In this document: positions 9,599 to 17,246 of the stretch, piece by piece
Layout of the letters: each line of letters opens with the position of its first letter
Numbering within the stretch: the stretch's first letter is position 1
Source: Bog-532 sp965277615
GTDB taxonomy: Bacteria > Actinomycetota > Actinomycetes > Streptosporangiales > Streptosporangiaceae
Assembly (NCBI GenBank): GCA_965277615.1
Contig: CBDIDG010000006.1
Location: forward strand, 868,001 to 932,000
Direction: 5' to 3'
DNA length: 64,000 nt
The notes under the pieces: generated by a model
The model's database searches: none
What the model was told of the DNA's origin: nothing
Seen by the model: the letters and a program-made list of their open reading frames with translations, nothing else
Translations under genes and position numbers: made by a program

Positions 9599-10252
9599 AT
9601 GGGTACCGCCAAGGACATCCGCGATGCAGTCGAGGCCGAGCTCGAGTTCGACCCGCTCGTCGACGACGCGGACATTGATGTCGTGAACATCTTCGGGGAC
9701 ATGGCTCTCAACGGCATCGTCCCAAGCTATCCGCAGTACCTGGAGGCCGCCGCCGCAGCTCAGCGCGTGGCCGGGGTCAGGATCGTGCAGAATCACCTGC
9801 AGGTTGTGCTGCCCGACGAGGACTACCGCGACGACGCGCTGCTGACCACCGCGGCGAACAATGCGCTGGCGGTGAACGTCACGGTGCCGGACGGCGTGGA
9901 GGCGATCGCGCATGACGGCAACCTGACGCTGACCGGCATGGTGAAGTACGGCCAGCAGCGCGAGGCAGCCGAACGGGCGGTTACCGCGCTGACCGGCGTC
10001 CGCAACGTCAAGGACGACATCGACATCAGTTACGACGCCGATCCGGTCGACGTCACCTGGTTCGTGCAGGACGCGCTGGACCGCAACGCGCTGGTCGGCG
10101 ACGACAGCAACGTCTCCGTGGACACGAGCGGCAACACGGTGACGCTGCGTGGGCATGTTCGCACCTGGGCCGAACGTGACGCGGTGGTCAGCGCCGCATG
10201 GATGGCCGGCAGCGTCGTGCAGGTCCGTGACGACCTCGACATCATCGGCTGA
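9599..10252 (+). CDS. Triple BON-domain protein, copy 1
   Basis: A 217-residue protein made of three consecutive BON domains, starting MGTAKDIRDAVEAELEFDPL. Each repeat has the BON pattern of a helix followed by a glycine-containing strand (for example GNLTLTGMVKYGQQREAAERAV and GNTVTLRGHVRTWAERDAV). BON domains bind membranes, phospholipids or cell-wall material and are common in stress and osmotic-shock proteins. There is no signal peptide, so it is probably cytosolic or membrane-associated. The start at 9599 has AGGAAAGG upstream. A second protein of the same length and domain order lies at 16362-17015 on the other strand. A hairpin at 10321-10357 may end the transcript. Confidence 0.88.
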   Translation: MGTAKDIRDAVEAELEFDPLVDDADIDVVNIFGDMALNGIVPSYPQYLEAAAAAQRVAGVRIVQNHLQVVLPDEDYRDDALLTTAANNALAVNVTVPDGVEAIAHDGNLTLTGMVKYGQQREAAERAVTALTGVRNVKDDIDISYDADPVDVTWFVQDALDRNALVGDDSNVSVDTSGNTVTLRGHVRTWAERDAVVSAAWMAGSVVQVRDDLDIIG

Positions 10253-10320
10253 CCAGGTCATCGCGGGCCGGGGGATGACAGCTCACCAGAGCGCCGGCAC
10301 CCCGCCGGACACACGGGTTG

Positions 10321-10357
10321 ACCGGGCGCCGCTGCACAGGGGTCGGCGGCGCCCGGT
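10321..10357 (+). terminator. Hairpin downstream of BON gene 1
   Basis: A perfect 11-bp stem (ACCGGGCGCCG at 10321-10331 paired with 10347-10357) encloses a 15-base loop, 68 bases after the BON stop and before the next gene. There is no T-tract, so it is either an actinobacterial-type terminator or an mRNA stabiliser. Confidence 0.45.
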
Positions 10358-10404
10358 CCGCATGGCCGGACAGGCCTTCCGGGCCGCAGGAGGGATTACT
10401 CGCC

Positions 10405-10908
10405 ATGAAAATAAAACCTGGCCGGCCGCGTGGCTTCATGCGGCTGGCTCGTACGCTCGGGCTGGACCGTAATCCACTGCGTCGGGCCACCGACCGGGCC
10501 GAGGCCTGGATCCGGGTCGGGCTGCTCGCTATCTTCCTGATCGCCGGGCCGATGGCCGCCCTCGGCGCGGGGCACTGGGCCTATCACGCGGGGATCACCG
10601 TGGCCCTGGTGCCGGCCGCGCCGCCCCAGCACGTCAAGCGGGCCGATGTCCGGCAGGCCCCGGCCACCACTGACCTCCCCACGGCCGGCCAAGCGGGCCG
10701 GCCCCGGGTCGGGGCCCGCCGGGAGAGCGCCGCCCCCTCCGGTCGTACCGATCAGGTGCTGACCGCGGTGATGACGCTGGCCGCTCTGGGGCTGGTGCTG
10801 CTGGCCGTCCTCCGGCTCGCCCTTGCGCTTCTGATCAGGCGGCGCCTAGCCGCCTGGGAGATGGCCTGGTCCAAAGCCGGACCGCAGTGGTCCAAGCGCC
10901 GGCCATGA
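10405..10908 (+). CDS. Rv1733c-family membrane protein
   Basis: A 167-residue membrane protein. The N-terminal LDRNPLRRATDRAEAW is the signature of the Rv1733c family, whose mycobacterial founder is induced in hypoxia through DosR. A first membrane helix (VGLLAIFLIAGPMAALGAG) is followed by an extracytoplasmic loop of about 90 residues, then a second helix (VMTLAALGLVLLAVLRLALALLI) and a basic C-terminus. The start at 10405 has an AGGAGGG ribosome site. Molecular function is unknown. Its presence beside BON, HIT and WhiB genes fits a stress or dormancy set, which is inference. Confidence 0.82.
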   Translation: MKIKPGRPRGFMRLARTLGLDRNPLRRATDRAEAWIRVGLLAIFLIAGPMAALGAGHWAYHAGITVALVPAAPPQHVKRADVRQAPATTDLPTAGQAGRPRVGARRESAAPSGRTDQVLTAVMTLAALGLVLLAVLRLALALLIRRRLAAWEMAWSKAGPQWSKRRP

Positions 10909-11003
10909 CCTCGCGGTGAGTAATCTCCGGGCAGCCGGCTAGGCGGCCACGTATAGGCGCTTTCAATAAAATTGACGTTGCCCGCAATAAATGGAAGGTG
11001 TAA

Positions 11004-11527
11004 ATGTCTATTTCTTCTGGCGAGAAGCGATCCAGTGAGCATCCTGTAGAAATCGGTCCGCCGCCGTATTATCACCGGTCGGATTGCAATATCTGCCGGA
11101 AGCAAGACGGCCTGAAAACGGGGTGGAGCTTCTGGATGTCCCCCGTCCAGGGGGTTACATCGTCGAGGGCGAGCACTTCCTCGTCGAGCACGCCCCCCTG
11201 CAGGAATCCAGTGCAGGAACGGTCATCGTCGAGGCCAGGCGGCATCTTCTGGATTTCGGTGAGATGACTCCGGCCGAGCTTGCCGAGTTCGGTTCGACCC
11301 TCCATCGGCTCGTCCTGGCGGTCAAGGCTGCTACTGGGGTCCAGCGCGTCTATTTCCTGGCGTTGATGGAGCGCGCGCCTCATTTCCACCTCTGGCTCGT
11401 GCCGAAGAAGAACGAGGGAGAACTTCGAGGAGTGGCTTACCTGGCGCAGCAGCCCCCTCTTACGACCTCGTACAGCGCGGCAGAAGCGATGTCGCGCAAG
11501 ATCCGAGAGCAGTTCGAGCAGTACTGA
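11004..11527 (+). pseudogene. HIT-family hydrolase, frameshifted
   Basis: The frame from ATG 11004 has a good GGAAGGT ribosome site and encodes the HIT-type N-terminus with CNICRKQDG. It leaves homology near 11110-11120. The rest of the HIT protein continues in another frame (GGYIVEGEHFLVEHAPLQ, FGSTLHRLVLAVKAATG and the catalytic PHFHLWLVPKK) up to the stop at 11527. The second frame on its own could only start with TTG at 11084 and would lose the cysteine pair. HIT proteins are nucleotide hydrolases or transferases that use the HxHxHxx-type motif; here it reads HFHLW. A one-base change rejoins both parts into about 173 residues. Confidence 0.68.
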
Positions 11528-11967
11528 GGGTGGCCGCCTGGCAAATCTCCGAATATCCGTCCGACTTCCGCCTTATCGCCTCGCCTCGCCACGCCGTTGA
11601 ATCCGCCGGGAGTCACGCCAGGCAGCGGCTGCCCGTTCCCCTCCGGCCCGTGGTCGGCCCGGGCGGTCATCGGGTGGAGCCTGAACGTCTTCTTGCCAGG
11701 TGGGAACGTCCTCCTTGCCGGAGTGAACGATCACGATGGTGGGGTCAGAGTCGATGGTGACCAGGCCGCCGTCCCCGCCGGGCGCGTTCTGGCCGGCCAG
11801 CGACCACGCCCGCTCCCGTAGTCTGGGACACCAACCCCCGGCCGTCAGCGGACACGGCAACCCCAGTGGCGCGTACGCTGCTCTTCACTCGGAAGTGCTT
11901 CGGCTCGGGACGGACAGGACTCTAGACAAGCCTTACTTTCCCAGGTTAGGTGCACTTTTCATGCGGA
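11528..11967. other. Intergenic stretch without a recognisable gene
   Basis: About 440 bases between the HIT gene and the end of the histidine-kinase gene. Open frames exist on both strands, but none resembles a known family or has a convincing ribosome site. A slightly AT-richer portion near 11930-11990 may hold a promoter or mark an old junction. I see nothing else in it. Confidence 0.4.
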
Positions 11968-12903
11968 CTAATGCCCGGCATTAATCCCGCGAAAGCCCGA
12001 GGCTGATGAACCGGCTGGGGCTCGCGAATCGGCGACGGTACGGTTCGCGCCGAGGGGATGACTAACAGCCCTGCCTCGTAACGCAGCCCGTATCCGGCGG
12101 GTGCCCCGGGACTCGGCCGCGGCCCGGGCGGGCAGCGTGAGGACCATGGTGAGACCGCCGCCAGGGGTGTCCTCGGGTTCCACGGTGCCGCCCATGATCT
12201 CGGCCAGGCCGCGGGCTACTGCGAGACCGAGCCCGACGCCGGTACTGTCGCCCACGGCGCCGAGCCGGCAGAAGGGCTGGAACACCCGCTTCTGGTCGGC
12301 CGCCGGGATGCCCGGCCCGTGATCGACCACGCGCAGCTCGACCCAGTTCCCGGCGGTCCGGGCGGTCAGCAGCGGCGGTGCCGCCGTAGGGGAGTAGCGC
12401 AGGGCGTTGCCGGCCAGGTTCACGATGACCCGTTCGGCGATCGCAGGGTCAGCCATAATCTCGGGCAGCCCGGACGGGATGTCCGCCAGCACCGGTTTCG
12501 GCTGCGGGCCCAGGGCCTCCAGCGCGGCCGCAACGATCTCGCCTACGTGGGCGGGCCGGGGGAACACCGCCCGCGCGCCAGCCTGCAGGCGGCTCACGTC
12601 CAGCAGGCTGGCCGCCAGGTGGGCGAGCTGGTCCAGCGATTCCTCGGCGGCGGTCAGCAGGTCCGCGCGGTCGTCGGTGGTCAACCGGGTGCCGGCCCGT
12701 AGGCCGCTGACCGCCGCTTTGGCCGCGGCGAGCGGGGCGCGCAGGTCATGGCTGACCGTCGCGAGCAGCGCCGCCCGCCCCCGGTCGGCTTCGGCCACCC
12801 GGACGGCCTGTCCGGCCAGGCCGCCCAGCAGGACCAGCCACCACGATCCGGGTTCAGCCGTCATGATCCGGCTCCCAGCCGGTTTGGCGGCGACGGTAGT
12901 CAT
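11968..12903 (-). CDS. KdpD-type sensor histidine kinase core without input domains
   Basis: A 311-residue kinase from ATG 12903, which has an excellent GAGGAGG ribosome site. It carries a complete HisKA/HATPase_c core: phospho-acceptor H in TVSHDLRAPLAAAKA, N-box VIVNLAGNALRYSP, G1 DHGPGIP, F-box FQPFCRLG and G2 GVGLGLAVARGL. The core resembles the C-terminal third of KdpD potassium sensors. The KdpD and universal-stress domains and the four membrane helices are absent; only a short hydrophobic WWLVLLGGLAG precedes the H-box. No response regulator is adjacent. The C-terminal 55 residues look unrelated to the family. It may be a soluble, constitutive or scavenging kinase, or a remnant. Confidence 0.75.
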   Translation of the reverse strand: MTTVAAKPAGSRIMTAEPGSWWLVLLGGLAGQAVRVAEADRGRAALLATVSHDLRAPLAAAKAAVSGLRAGTRLTTDDRADLLTAAEESLDQLAHLAASLLDVSRLQAGARAVFPRPAHVGEIVAAALEALGPQPKPVLADIPSGLPEIMADPAIAERVIVNLAGNALRYSPTAAPPLLTARTAGNWVELRVVDHGPGIPAADQKRVFQPFCRLGAVGDSTGVGLGLAVARGLAEIMGGTVEPEDTPGGGLTMVLTLPARAAAESRGTRRIRAALRGRAVSHPLGANRTVADSRAPAGSSASGFRGINAGH

Positions 12904-13012
12904 CCCGTCCTCCTCGTCGTACTCCAGTGAATTCAATGGGCCGAACGAGCGGCGGTACTCGCGCCCTGCACCAGTGCAGCCCACCGCCCGGGATGCTGGC
13001 CAAGACCTGACG

Positions 13013-13028
13013 GCTATGGCCCGATAGC
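13013..13028. promoter_or_regulatory. CTAT-N6-ATAG dyad upstream of the histidine-kinase gene
   Basis: GCTAT-GGCCCG-ATAGC is an inverted repeat about 110 bases before the kinase start and about 73 bases before the oppositely oriented DUF7455 gene. It resembles the palindrome at 5932-5945. Its role is unproven. Confidence 0.25.
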
Positions 13029-13100
13029 TACCGGCTTCTGGTCGACGCAGGCGGACGACAGCGGCGCGGGGACCTCAACCGCCGGCCGCCATAGCGCCCG

Positions 13101-13454
13101 ATGATGGCACTACAGGTGCCATTGCTTTCCTCTTTACGGTCGCCCGGGGTGGACTTGAGTAACGCGGATCCAGCGACAAAGAAGGTGGTCGTCTTGAGCG
13201 GAGGCAGATTCTGGGCCAGAGGCCGAGACTCGGAGCAGGAGAGCGAGACAGCGGACGGGGACCTGGCCGGGGCACTTACCGCCGTGGACCGCTGTGACCG
13301 CTGCGGCGCCCGGGCTTACGTCCGAGCCCTGCTCCCCAACGGCCTGGAGTTGCTGTTCTGCGCCCATCACAACCGGCAGCACTCGTCCACTCTGACGAAG
13401 ATCGCCGTGAGTATCCACGACGAGACCAGCCGGCTCGCGCGCCCGGCCGCGTAG
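13101..13454 (+). CDS. DUF7455 family zinc-ribbon-like protein
   Basis: A protein of up to 117 residues. The C-terminal half has the conserved actinobacterial DUF7455 pattern AVDRCDRCGARAYVRALLPNGLELLFCAHH, in which the CxxC and CxHH groups could form a zinc site. Function is unknown. The N-terminal 55 residues are longer than in most relatives and unlike them, so a later start (for example TTG or GTG in the region 13149-13200, where AAGAAGG could serve as ribosome site) is quite possible. It is transcribed divergently from the kinase gene. Confidence 0.72.
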   Translation: MMALQVPLLSSLRSPGVDLSNADPATKKVVVLSGGRFWARGRDSEQESETADGDLAGALTAVDRCDRCGARAYVRALLPNGLELLFCAHHNRQHSSTLTKIAVSIHDETSRLARPAA

Positions 13455-13636
13455 CGGATCCGCGCGTCGTCGTTGTCCTTCGACCGAGCGAAAGCCGCCG
13501 CGCATTTCTTTATTGGCCGGCCGTCACAAACGCATCGCCCGGCATGGTCCTGCGAGCACAGTCGCTCGGTTGAGTACTAGGCGTGGACCGTTCGTCCCCG
13601 ATGCGGAGACTAGGAAATCCCGGGATTCGATCCTGG

Positions 13637-13653
13637 TACTGCGCCAGGCAGTA
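13637..13653. promoter_or_regulatory. Dyad in the LysR promoter region
   Basis: TACTG-CGCCAGG-CAGTA, a perfect 5-bp inverted repeat with 7-base spacer, lies 48 bases before the LysR start. A second, overlapping CCTGG/CCAGG pair uses 13632-13648. LysR regulators commonly bind such dyads beside their own gene, so autoregulation is a reasonable inference. Confidence 0.35.
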
Positions 13654-13700
13654 TTCAGATCTAGGAAGCAAATCACCATTCGCTGCATAGGTAGAGGGAC

Positions 13701-14753
13701 ATGAAGCAAGGACGGGCGGCGGCGGTATCGCTGCCGAAGGCGGTGGCAGGAGCCCCCCTGGCAATTGAGCTGCGGCATCTGCGTTACTTCGTAGCACTCG
13801 CCGACGCGGGCAGTTTCACCCACGCCGCGGAGCAGATGTACATCGCCCAGCCAACCCTGAGCCAGCAGATCCGGCGACTCGAAGAGATCGTCGGTGCGCG
13901 GTTGCTGCAGCGTCGCCGGGAAGGCCTGCAACTGACCAGGGCCGGTGCCGTGCTGCTAGATGCATCCCGCACCGTGCTGTCGCTCGTAGATCACGAGGTG
14001 CACCGGACCCGGCAGGCGGCAGGCCTGGGCCGGCCGCGGCTGCGGGTGGTCCTTCCGCCGCGGCTGCCGGATGCCCTCGCAACCGAGACCGCCTCTGCGC
14101 TGTGGTCGGCGGCGGCGGCCGGGGATGTGGACCTCGTCTGGATGGAAGCTTCCCTCGACGCCGAGTTCTCACTGATCCGGCAGCACCGGGCCGACGCCGC
14201 CCTCGGCTGGCTGATGACCAGCCCCGAGGCGCTACCCTCCCCGCTCGATGCCATGACCCTCGGCGAGTTCGAGCCCGATGTGTGGATCCCTGCGCAGCAC
14301 ACTGCGGCGCGCCAGCGCACCATCAGCCTCGACGAGCTGACCCGTCTGGACGTCATCCACGGGCCGCGCGAGGCGGAGCCGGGGACGTACGACGCCTGGC
14401 GGCAGATCCTGCGGACCGTCGATCCGCGCTTTGAATTCACCGATCCGCCGCTCCGGCACTCGCTGGCGATGGACCTCGCCTTCGCTGCGACCGCGGACCG
14501 ACCCACTGCGGTGTTGACCGGCCCCGGTGCCATCGCCGGGAGCCACCCTGGGCTAATCCAGCTGCCCCGGCCGATGGTCGCCCATGAGATGGTCCGGGTC
14601 GGGCTCGTGGACCATCCGCTGACCGCGACGGCCGCCCTGCTGTGGAACGGCGATCTGCCCCGCTCGCTCCAGCAAATCCTGTTCGACGCCGCCGACCGCA
14701 TTGCCCCACCGGACCCGGCCTGGGCGTCAGGTACCGACGCGAAGGTCAAGTAA
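13701..14753 (+). CDS. LysR-family transcriptional regulator
   Basis: A 350-residue LysR regulator. The winged helix-turn-helix spans about residues 23-85 (LRHLRYFVALADAGSFTHAA, AQPTLSQQIRRLEEIVGARL, GLQLTRAG). The remaining 230 residues form the periplasmic-binding-like effector domain. The first 22 residues precede the usual LysR start, so the ATG at 13701 (AGGG eight bases upstream) may give a short N-terminal extension. There is no neighbouring metabolic operon that reveals its inducer. A dyad suitable for LysR binding lies just upstream. Confidence 0.92.
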   Translation: MKQGRAAAVSLPKAVAGAPLAIELRHLRYFVALADAGSFTHAAEQMYIAQPTLSQQIRRLEEIVGARLLQRRREGLQLTRAGAVLLDASRTVLSLVDHEVHRTRQAAGLGRPRLRVVLPPRLPDALATETASALWSAAAAGDVDLVWMEASLDAEFSLIRQHRADAALGWLMTSPEALPSPLDAMTLGEFEPDVWIPAQHTAARQRTISLDELTRLDVIHGPREAEPGTYDAWRQILRTVDPRFEFTDPPLRHSLAMDLAFAATADRPTAVLTGPGAIAGSHPGLIQLPRPMVAHEMVRVGLVDHPLTATAALLWNGDLPRSLQQILFDAADRIAPPDPAWASGTDAKVK

Positions 14754-14915
14754 CCGGATCCCCGGCACCTAGAGAACACGATGACCCATCGTCGGCCGGC
14801 CTCGCGAACCGGTTCCCGGGTTTGCGCTGTCCCGACGCTACGGCCGGCGTCACCCCGGCATCCGGCTCACGTCACCAAAACCAGCGCTCGTATGAGCCGG
14901 AAAGGACCCTCGGCC

Positions 14916-15938
14916 CTACAGCCAGTCCTTGCGCTTGAAGACGAGGTAGAGCACTAGCCCGGTCAGGGCAATGATGGCGACGGAGGCGGCGAGGCCGGCT
15001 TTCTCGCCGAAGCCTGGATAGGGCACGTTCATCCCGAAGAATCCGGTGATGAGGGTGGGGACGGCGATGATCGCGGCCCAGCCGGTGACCTGCTTGGTGA
15101 TGACGTTCAGCCGGTTGCCCTGCAGGGTCAGGTTGGTCTCCATGATGCTGGAGGCCAGGTCGCGCAGGCCGCCGGTCCGCTCGGCCGCACGCAGCGCCTG
15201 ATCATGGACGTCCTGGTAGTAGGGCATCAGATCGTCCCCGGCGATGTGCAGATCGTGGCGCATCAGCTCGCCGGTCGCTTCGCTCATGGGGACCACGATC
15301 CGGCGCAGCAGGACCAGGCTCTTGCGCAGCTGAAAAATGCGCCGCTGCACCAGCAGACTCCGCGGAACATTGTCGAACAGCTGGTCTTCCAGCTCCTCCA
15401 TGCAGTCGTCCAGGCTCTGGACCGCCTCGAATTGGCTGTCAACGATGCGGTCCAGCAGCCCATACAGCAGGTAGCCGACCCCGGACCGGGCGAGGTCGGA
15501 GGTCTGGTCCCAGCGTTCCATGACCGCCCTGATGTCCAGCCCGTCGTCCTGGCGGACGGTGATCAGCGCTTGGCTGGTGATGAAGGCCGCGATCTCGCTG
15601 GTGGCCAGTTCGCCGGTGCCGGTGTCTAGCCGCGTCGAGTAGGCGGTCAGGAACAGATGGCTCCGATCGCGGTCGATCCTGAACCGCTGGCGGTGATCGA
15701 GGGCCGCCGAGACTGCCATCGGCTGCAGGCCGAACTCCGTGCTCAGCACGGCGAGGTCATCGCGGCCAGGGCCACACAGGTCCAGCCAGACGGCAACGGA
15801 CTCCTCGACCAGGTATGCGCCGATGTCGCTGGCCGGGAATCCCTCAAGCTCGAGCCGCCCGCCCCGATACAGCCGCGTGTGCGCCATCATCTCCCGGCGC
15901 TGGGAGGCGGCATTCGCGACGCCGGACGGCGGCGTCAT
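14916..15938 (-). CDS. CorA-family magnesium/divalent cation transporter
   Basis: About 340 residues from ATG 15938. The N-terminal two thirds form the soluble alpha/beta funnel domain. The C-terminus has the two CorA membrane helices, the first ending in the selectivity motif GMN (ITGFFGMNVPYPG) and the second VAIIALTGLVLYLVFKRKDWL. CorA channels are pentameric and import Mg2+ or Co2+. Start choice: ATG 15965 would overlap the 3' end of the WhiB gene, while ATG 15938 has GAGGA five bases upstream and begins just after the WhiB stop. The pair is probably co-transcribed. Confidence 0.9.
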   Translation of the reverse strand: MTPPSGVANAASQRREMMAHTRLYRGGRLELEGFPASDIGAYLVEESVAVWLDLCGPGRDDLAVLSTEFGLQPMAVSAALDHRQRFRIDRDRSHLFLTAYSTRLDTGTGELATSEIAAFITSQALITVRQDDGLDIRAVMERWDQTSDLARSGVGYLLYGLLDRIVDSQFEAVQSLDDCMEELEDQLFDNVPRSLLVQRRIFQLRKSLVLLRRIVVPMSEATGELMRHDLHIAGDDLMPYYQDVHDQALRAAERTGGLRDLASSIMETNLTLQGNRLNVITKQVTGWAAIIAVPTLITGFFGMNVPYPGFGEKAGLAASVAIIALTGLVLYLVFKRKDWL

Positions 15939-15945
15939 CGTGTCC

Positions 15946-16278
15946 TCATGCCGGGCGCCGCTCATTGGTCACAGGCTGCTCGCTGGCCGTCCTTCGCCGC
16001 ACGGCGGCGCGCTCGTCCTCGGTCGTGCCGCCCCAGATGCCATAGATCTGCCCTGTCCGCAGTGCGAACGCCAGACATTCACGCCGAACCCGGCAGGCCG
16101 AGCAGATCGCTTTGACCTTCGCTGTCTGCTCCCGGGCCGGCCCGGAATCCGAGACCGGAAAGAACAAATCCGGGTCGGCGGACCGGCAGGCGGCAGCCGA
16201 CCGCCACTGTCCGCACGTGATGAGCGGCGACGTCCAGGGCTCGTCAGCCCGCTGCCGGCGCTCAGGGAGTCCGCTCAC
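15946..16278 (-). CDS. WhiB-family iron-sulfur transcriptional regulator
   Basis: A 110-residue Wbl protein. Four conserved cysteines (AAAC, then C-x2-C-x5-C in ICSACRVRREC) bind a 4Fe-4S cluster, followed by the GIWGG turn (YGIWGGTTEDERAAVRRR) and a basic C-terminus that contacts DNA or sigma factor. Wbl proteins occur only in Actinobacteria and respond to oxygen, NO or redox stress. The GTG at 16278 is chosen because GAGGAGG lies seven bases before it; the open frame further upstream is not homologous. It directly precedes the CorA gene. Confidence 0.9.
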   Translation of the reverse strand: MSGLPERRQRADEPWTSPLITCGQWRSAAACRSADPDLFFPVSDSGPAREQTAKVKAICSACRVRRECLAFALRTGQIYGIWGGTTEDERAAVRRRTASEQPVTNERRPA

Positions 16279-16311
16279 CAGCCCGCCTCCTCGGCATCGA
16301 TTCTGGTCACG

Positions 16312-16347
16312 GCCGGCCCCGGCACAAGGTGGTGCGCCGGGGCCGGC
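16312..16347 (-). terminator. Strong hairpin downstream of BON gene 2
   Basis: A GC-rich stem (GCCGGCCCCGGC paired with GCCGGGGCCGGC) with a short loop begins 15 bases after the stop of the second BON gene and before the WhiB start. It probably ends the BON transcript. No T-tract follows. Confidence 0.55.
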
Positions 16348-16361
16348 TTCCCGCTGGACCG

Positions 16362-17015
16362 TCAGCCGGTGACGTAGAGGTCGTCGGTCACGTCGTAAAC
16401 GCCGACCGCCATCCAAGCCGCGTCGATCACCGCGTCGTGCTCGGCCCAGGTGCGGACGTGGCCGGTCAGGGTCACGGTGTTGCCGATGGTGTCGACGTCC
16501 ACGTCGCTGTCGTCGAGCACCAGCGCGTAGCGATCGAGGGCGTCCTGGACGTTCAGGGTGACGTCGATCGGGTCGGCGTCAGTGCGGATTTCGATGTCGT
16601 CCCTGACGTTGCGGACGCCAGTCAGATACGTCACCGCCTGCTCCGCCGCGGTCCGCTCGGTGCCGTAACTTACGATGCCGGTGAGGGTGAGGTTGCCGTT
16701 CTTCGCGGTCGCCTCGACGCCGTCCGGCACGGTGACGTTCAGCGTGAGCGCGTTGTTCGCCGCCGTGGTCAGCGCCGCGTCGTCACGGTAGGTCTCGGTT
16801 GGCAGCACGACCTCAAGGTGGTTCTGCAGTTTCTTCACGCCGGCGACGCGACGCGCCGCCGCGGCTGCCTCCAGATACTGGGGGTAGCTCGGCACGGTGC
16901 CGTTCAGCGCCACGTCTCCATTGATGTTCTTCACCGAGATATCCGAGTCGTCGACGAGCGGGTCGTAGCCGAGCTCGCGTTCCACTGCGTCGCGGATGTC
17001 CTTGGTCTGGCTCAT
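16362..17015 (-). CDS. Triple BON-domain protein, copy 2
   Basis: A 217-residue protein with three BON domains, exactly the length of the protein at 9599-10252 and colinear with it (shared phrases include VPSYPQYLEAAAAA, TTAANNAL and GNTVTL.GHVRTWAE). It starts MSQTKDIRDAVERELGYDPL with a GGAAGGA-type ribosome site before ATG 17015. It lacks a signal peptide. It is transcribed away from the broken hydrolase gene at 17247. The two copies are diverged enough to be an old duplication. Confidence 0.88.
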   Translation of the reverse strand: MSQTKDIRDAVERELGYDPLVDDSDISVKNINGDVALNGTVPSYPQYLEAAAAARRVAGVKKLQNHLEVVLPTETYRDDAALTTAANNALTLNVTVPDGVEATAKNGNLTLTGIVSYGTERTAAEQAVTYLTGVRNVRDDIEIRTDADPIDVTLNVQDALDRYALVLDDSDVDVDTIGNTVTLTGHVRTWAEHDAVIDAAWMAVGVYDVTDDLYVTG

Positions 17016-17113
17016 GTGCTGCGTCCTTCCGGCGGGGGGTCAGATGTACGTTTCTCATCCGCCAGTCCACCCGGCCGGCCAGGAATTTAAAAAGTGATAC
17101 GGGCTGTCGCACC

Positions 17114-17128
17114 ATAGGCGCGCCCTAT
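17114..17128. promoter_or_regulatory. ATAGG-N5-CCTAT dyad upstream of BON gene 2
   Basis: An inverted repeat about 100 bases before the BON copy 2 start and 119 bases before the hydrolase start. It shares the half-site CCATAG with the palindrome at 5932-5945. A shared regulator is only a guess. Confidence 0.25.
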
Positions 17129-17246
17129 CAGCAGAGTGCGGACATAGTCGCCGTCAATAACCTGATAGCGGATAGCACTTCGCGGATACGGGCCGCCGGT
17201 GCTGGAATGCCGTATCGCCAAATACATTCACCGGAGGTGTGCAATT

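Noticed and set aside
11573..11984. Short frames in the gap between the HIT and kinase genes
   Set aside because: Neither strand shows a known domain, a clear ribosome site or a composition like that of a real gene. Left as an unassigned gap.
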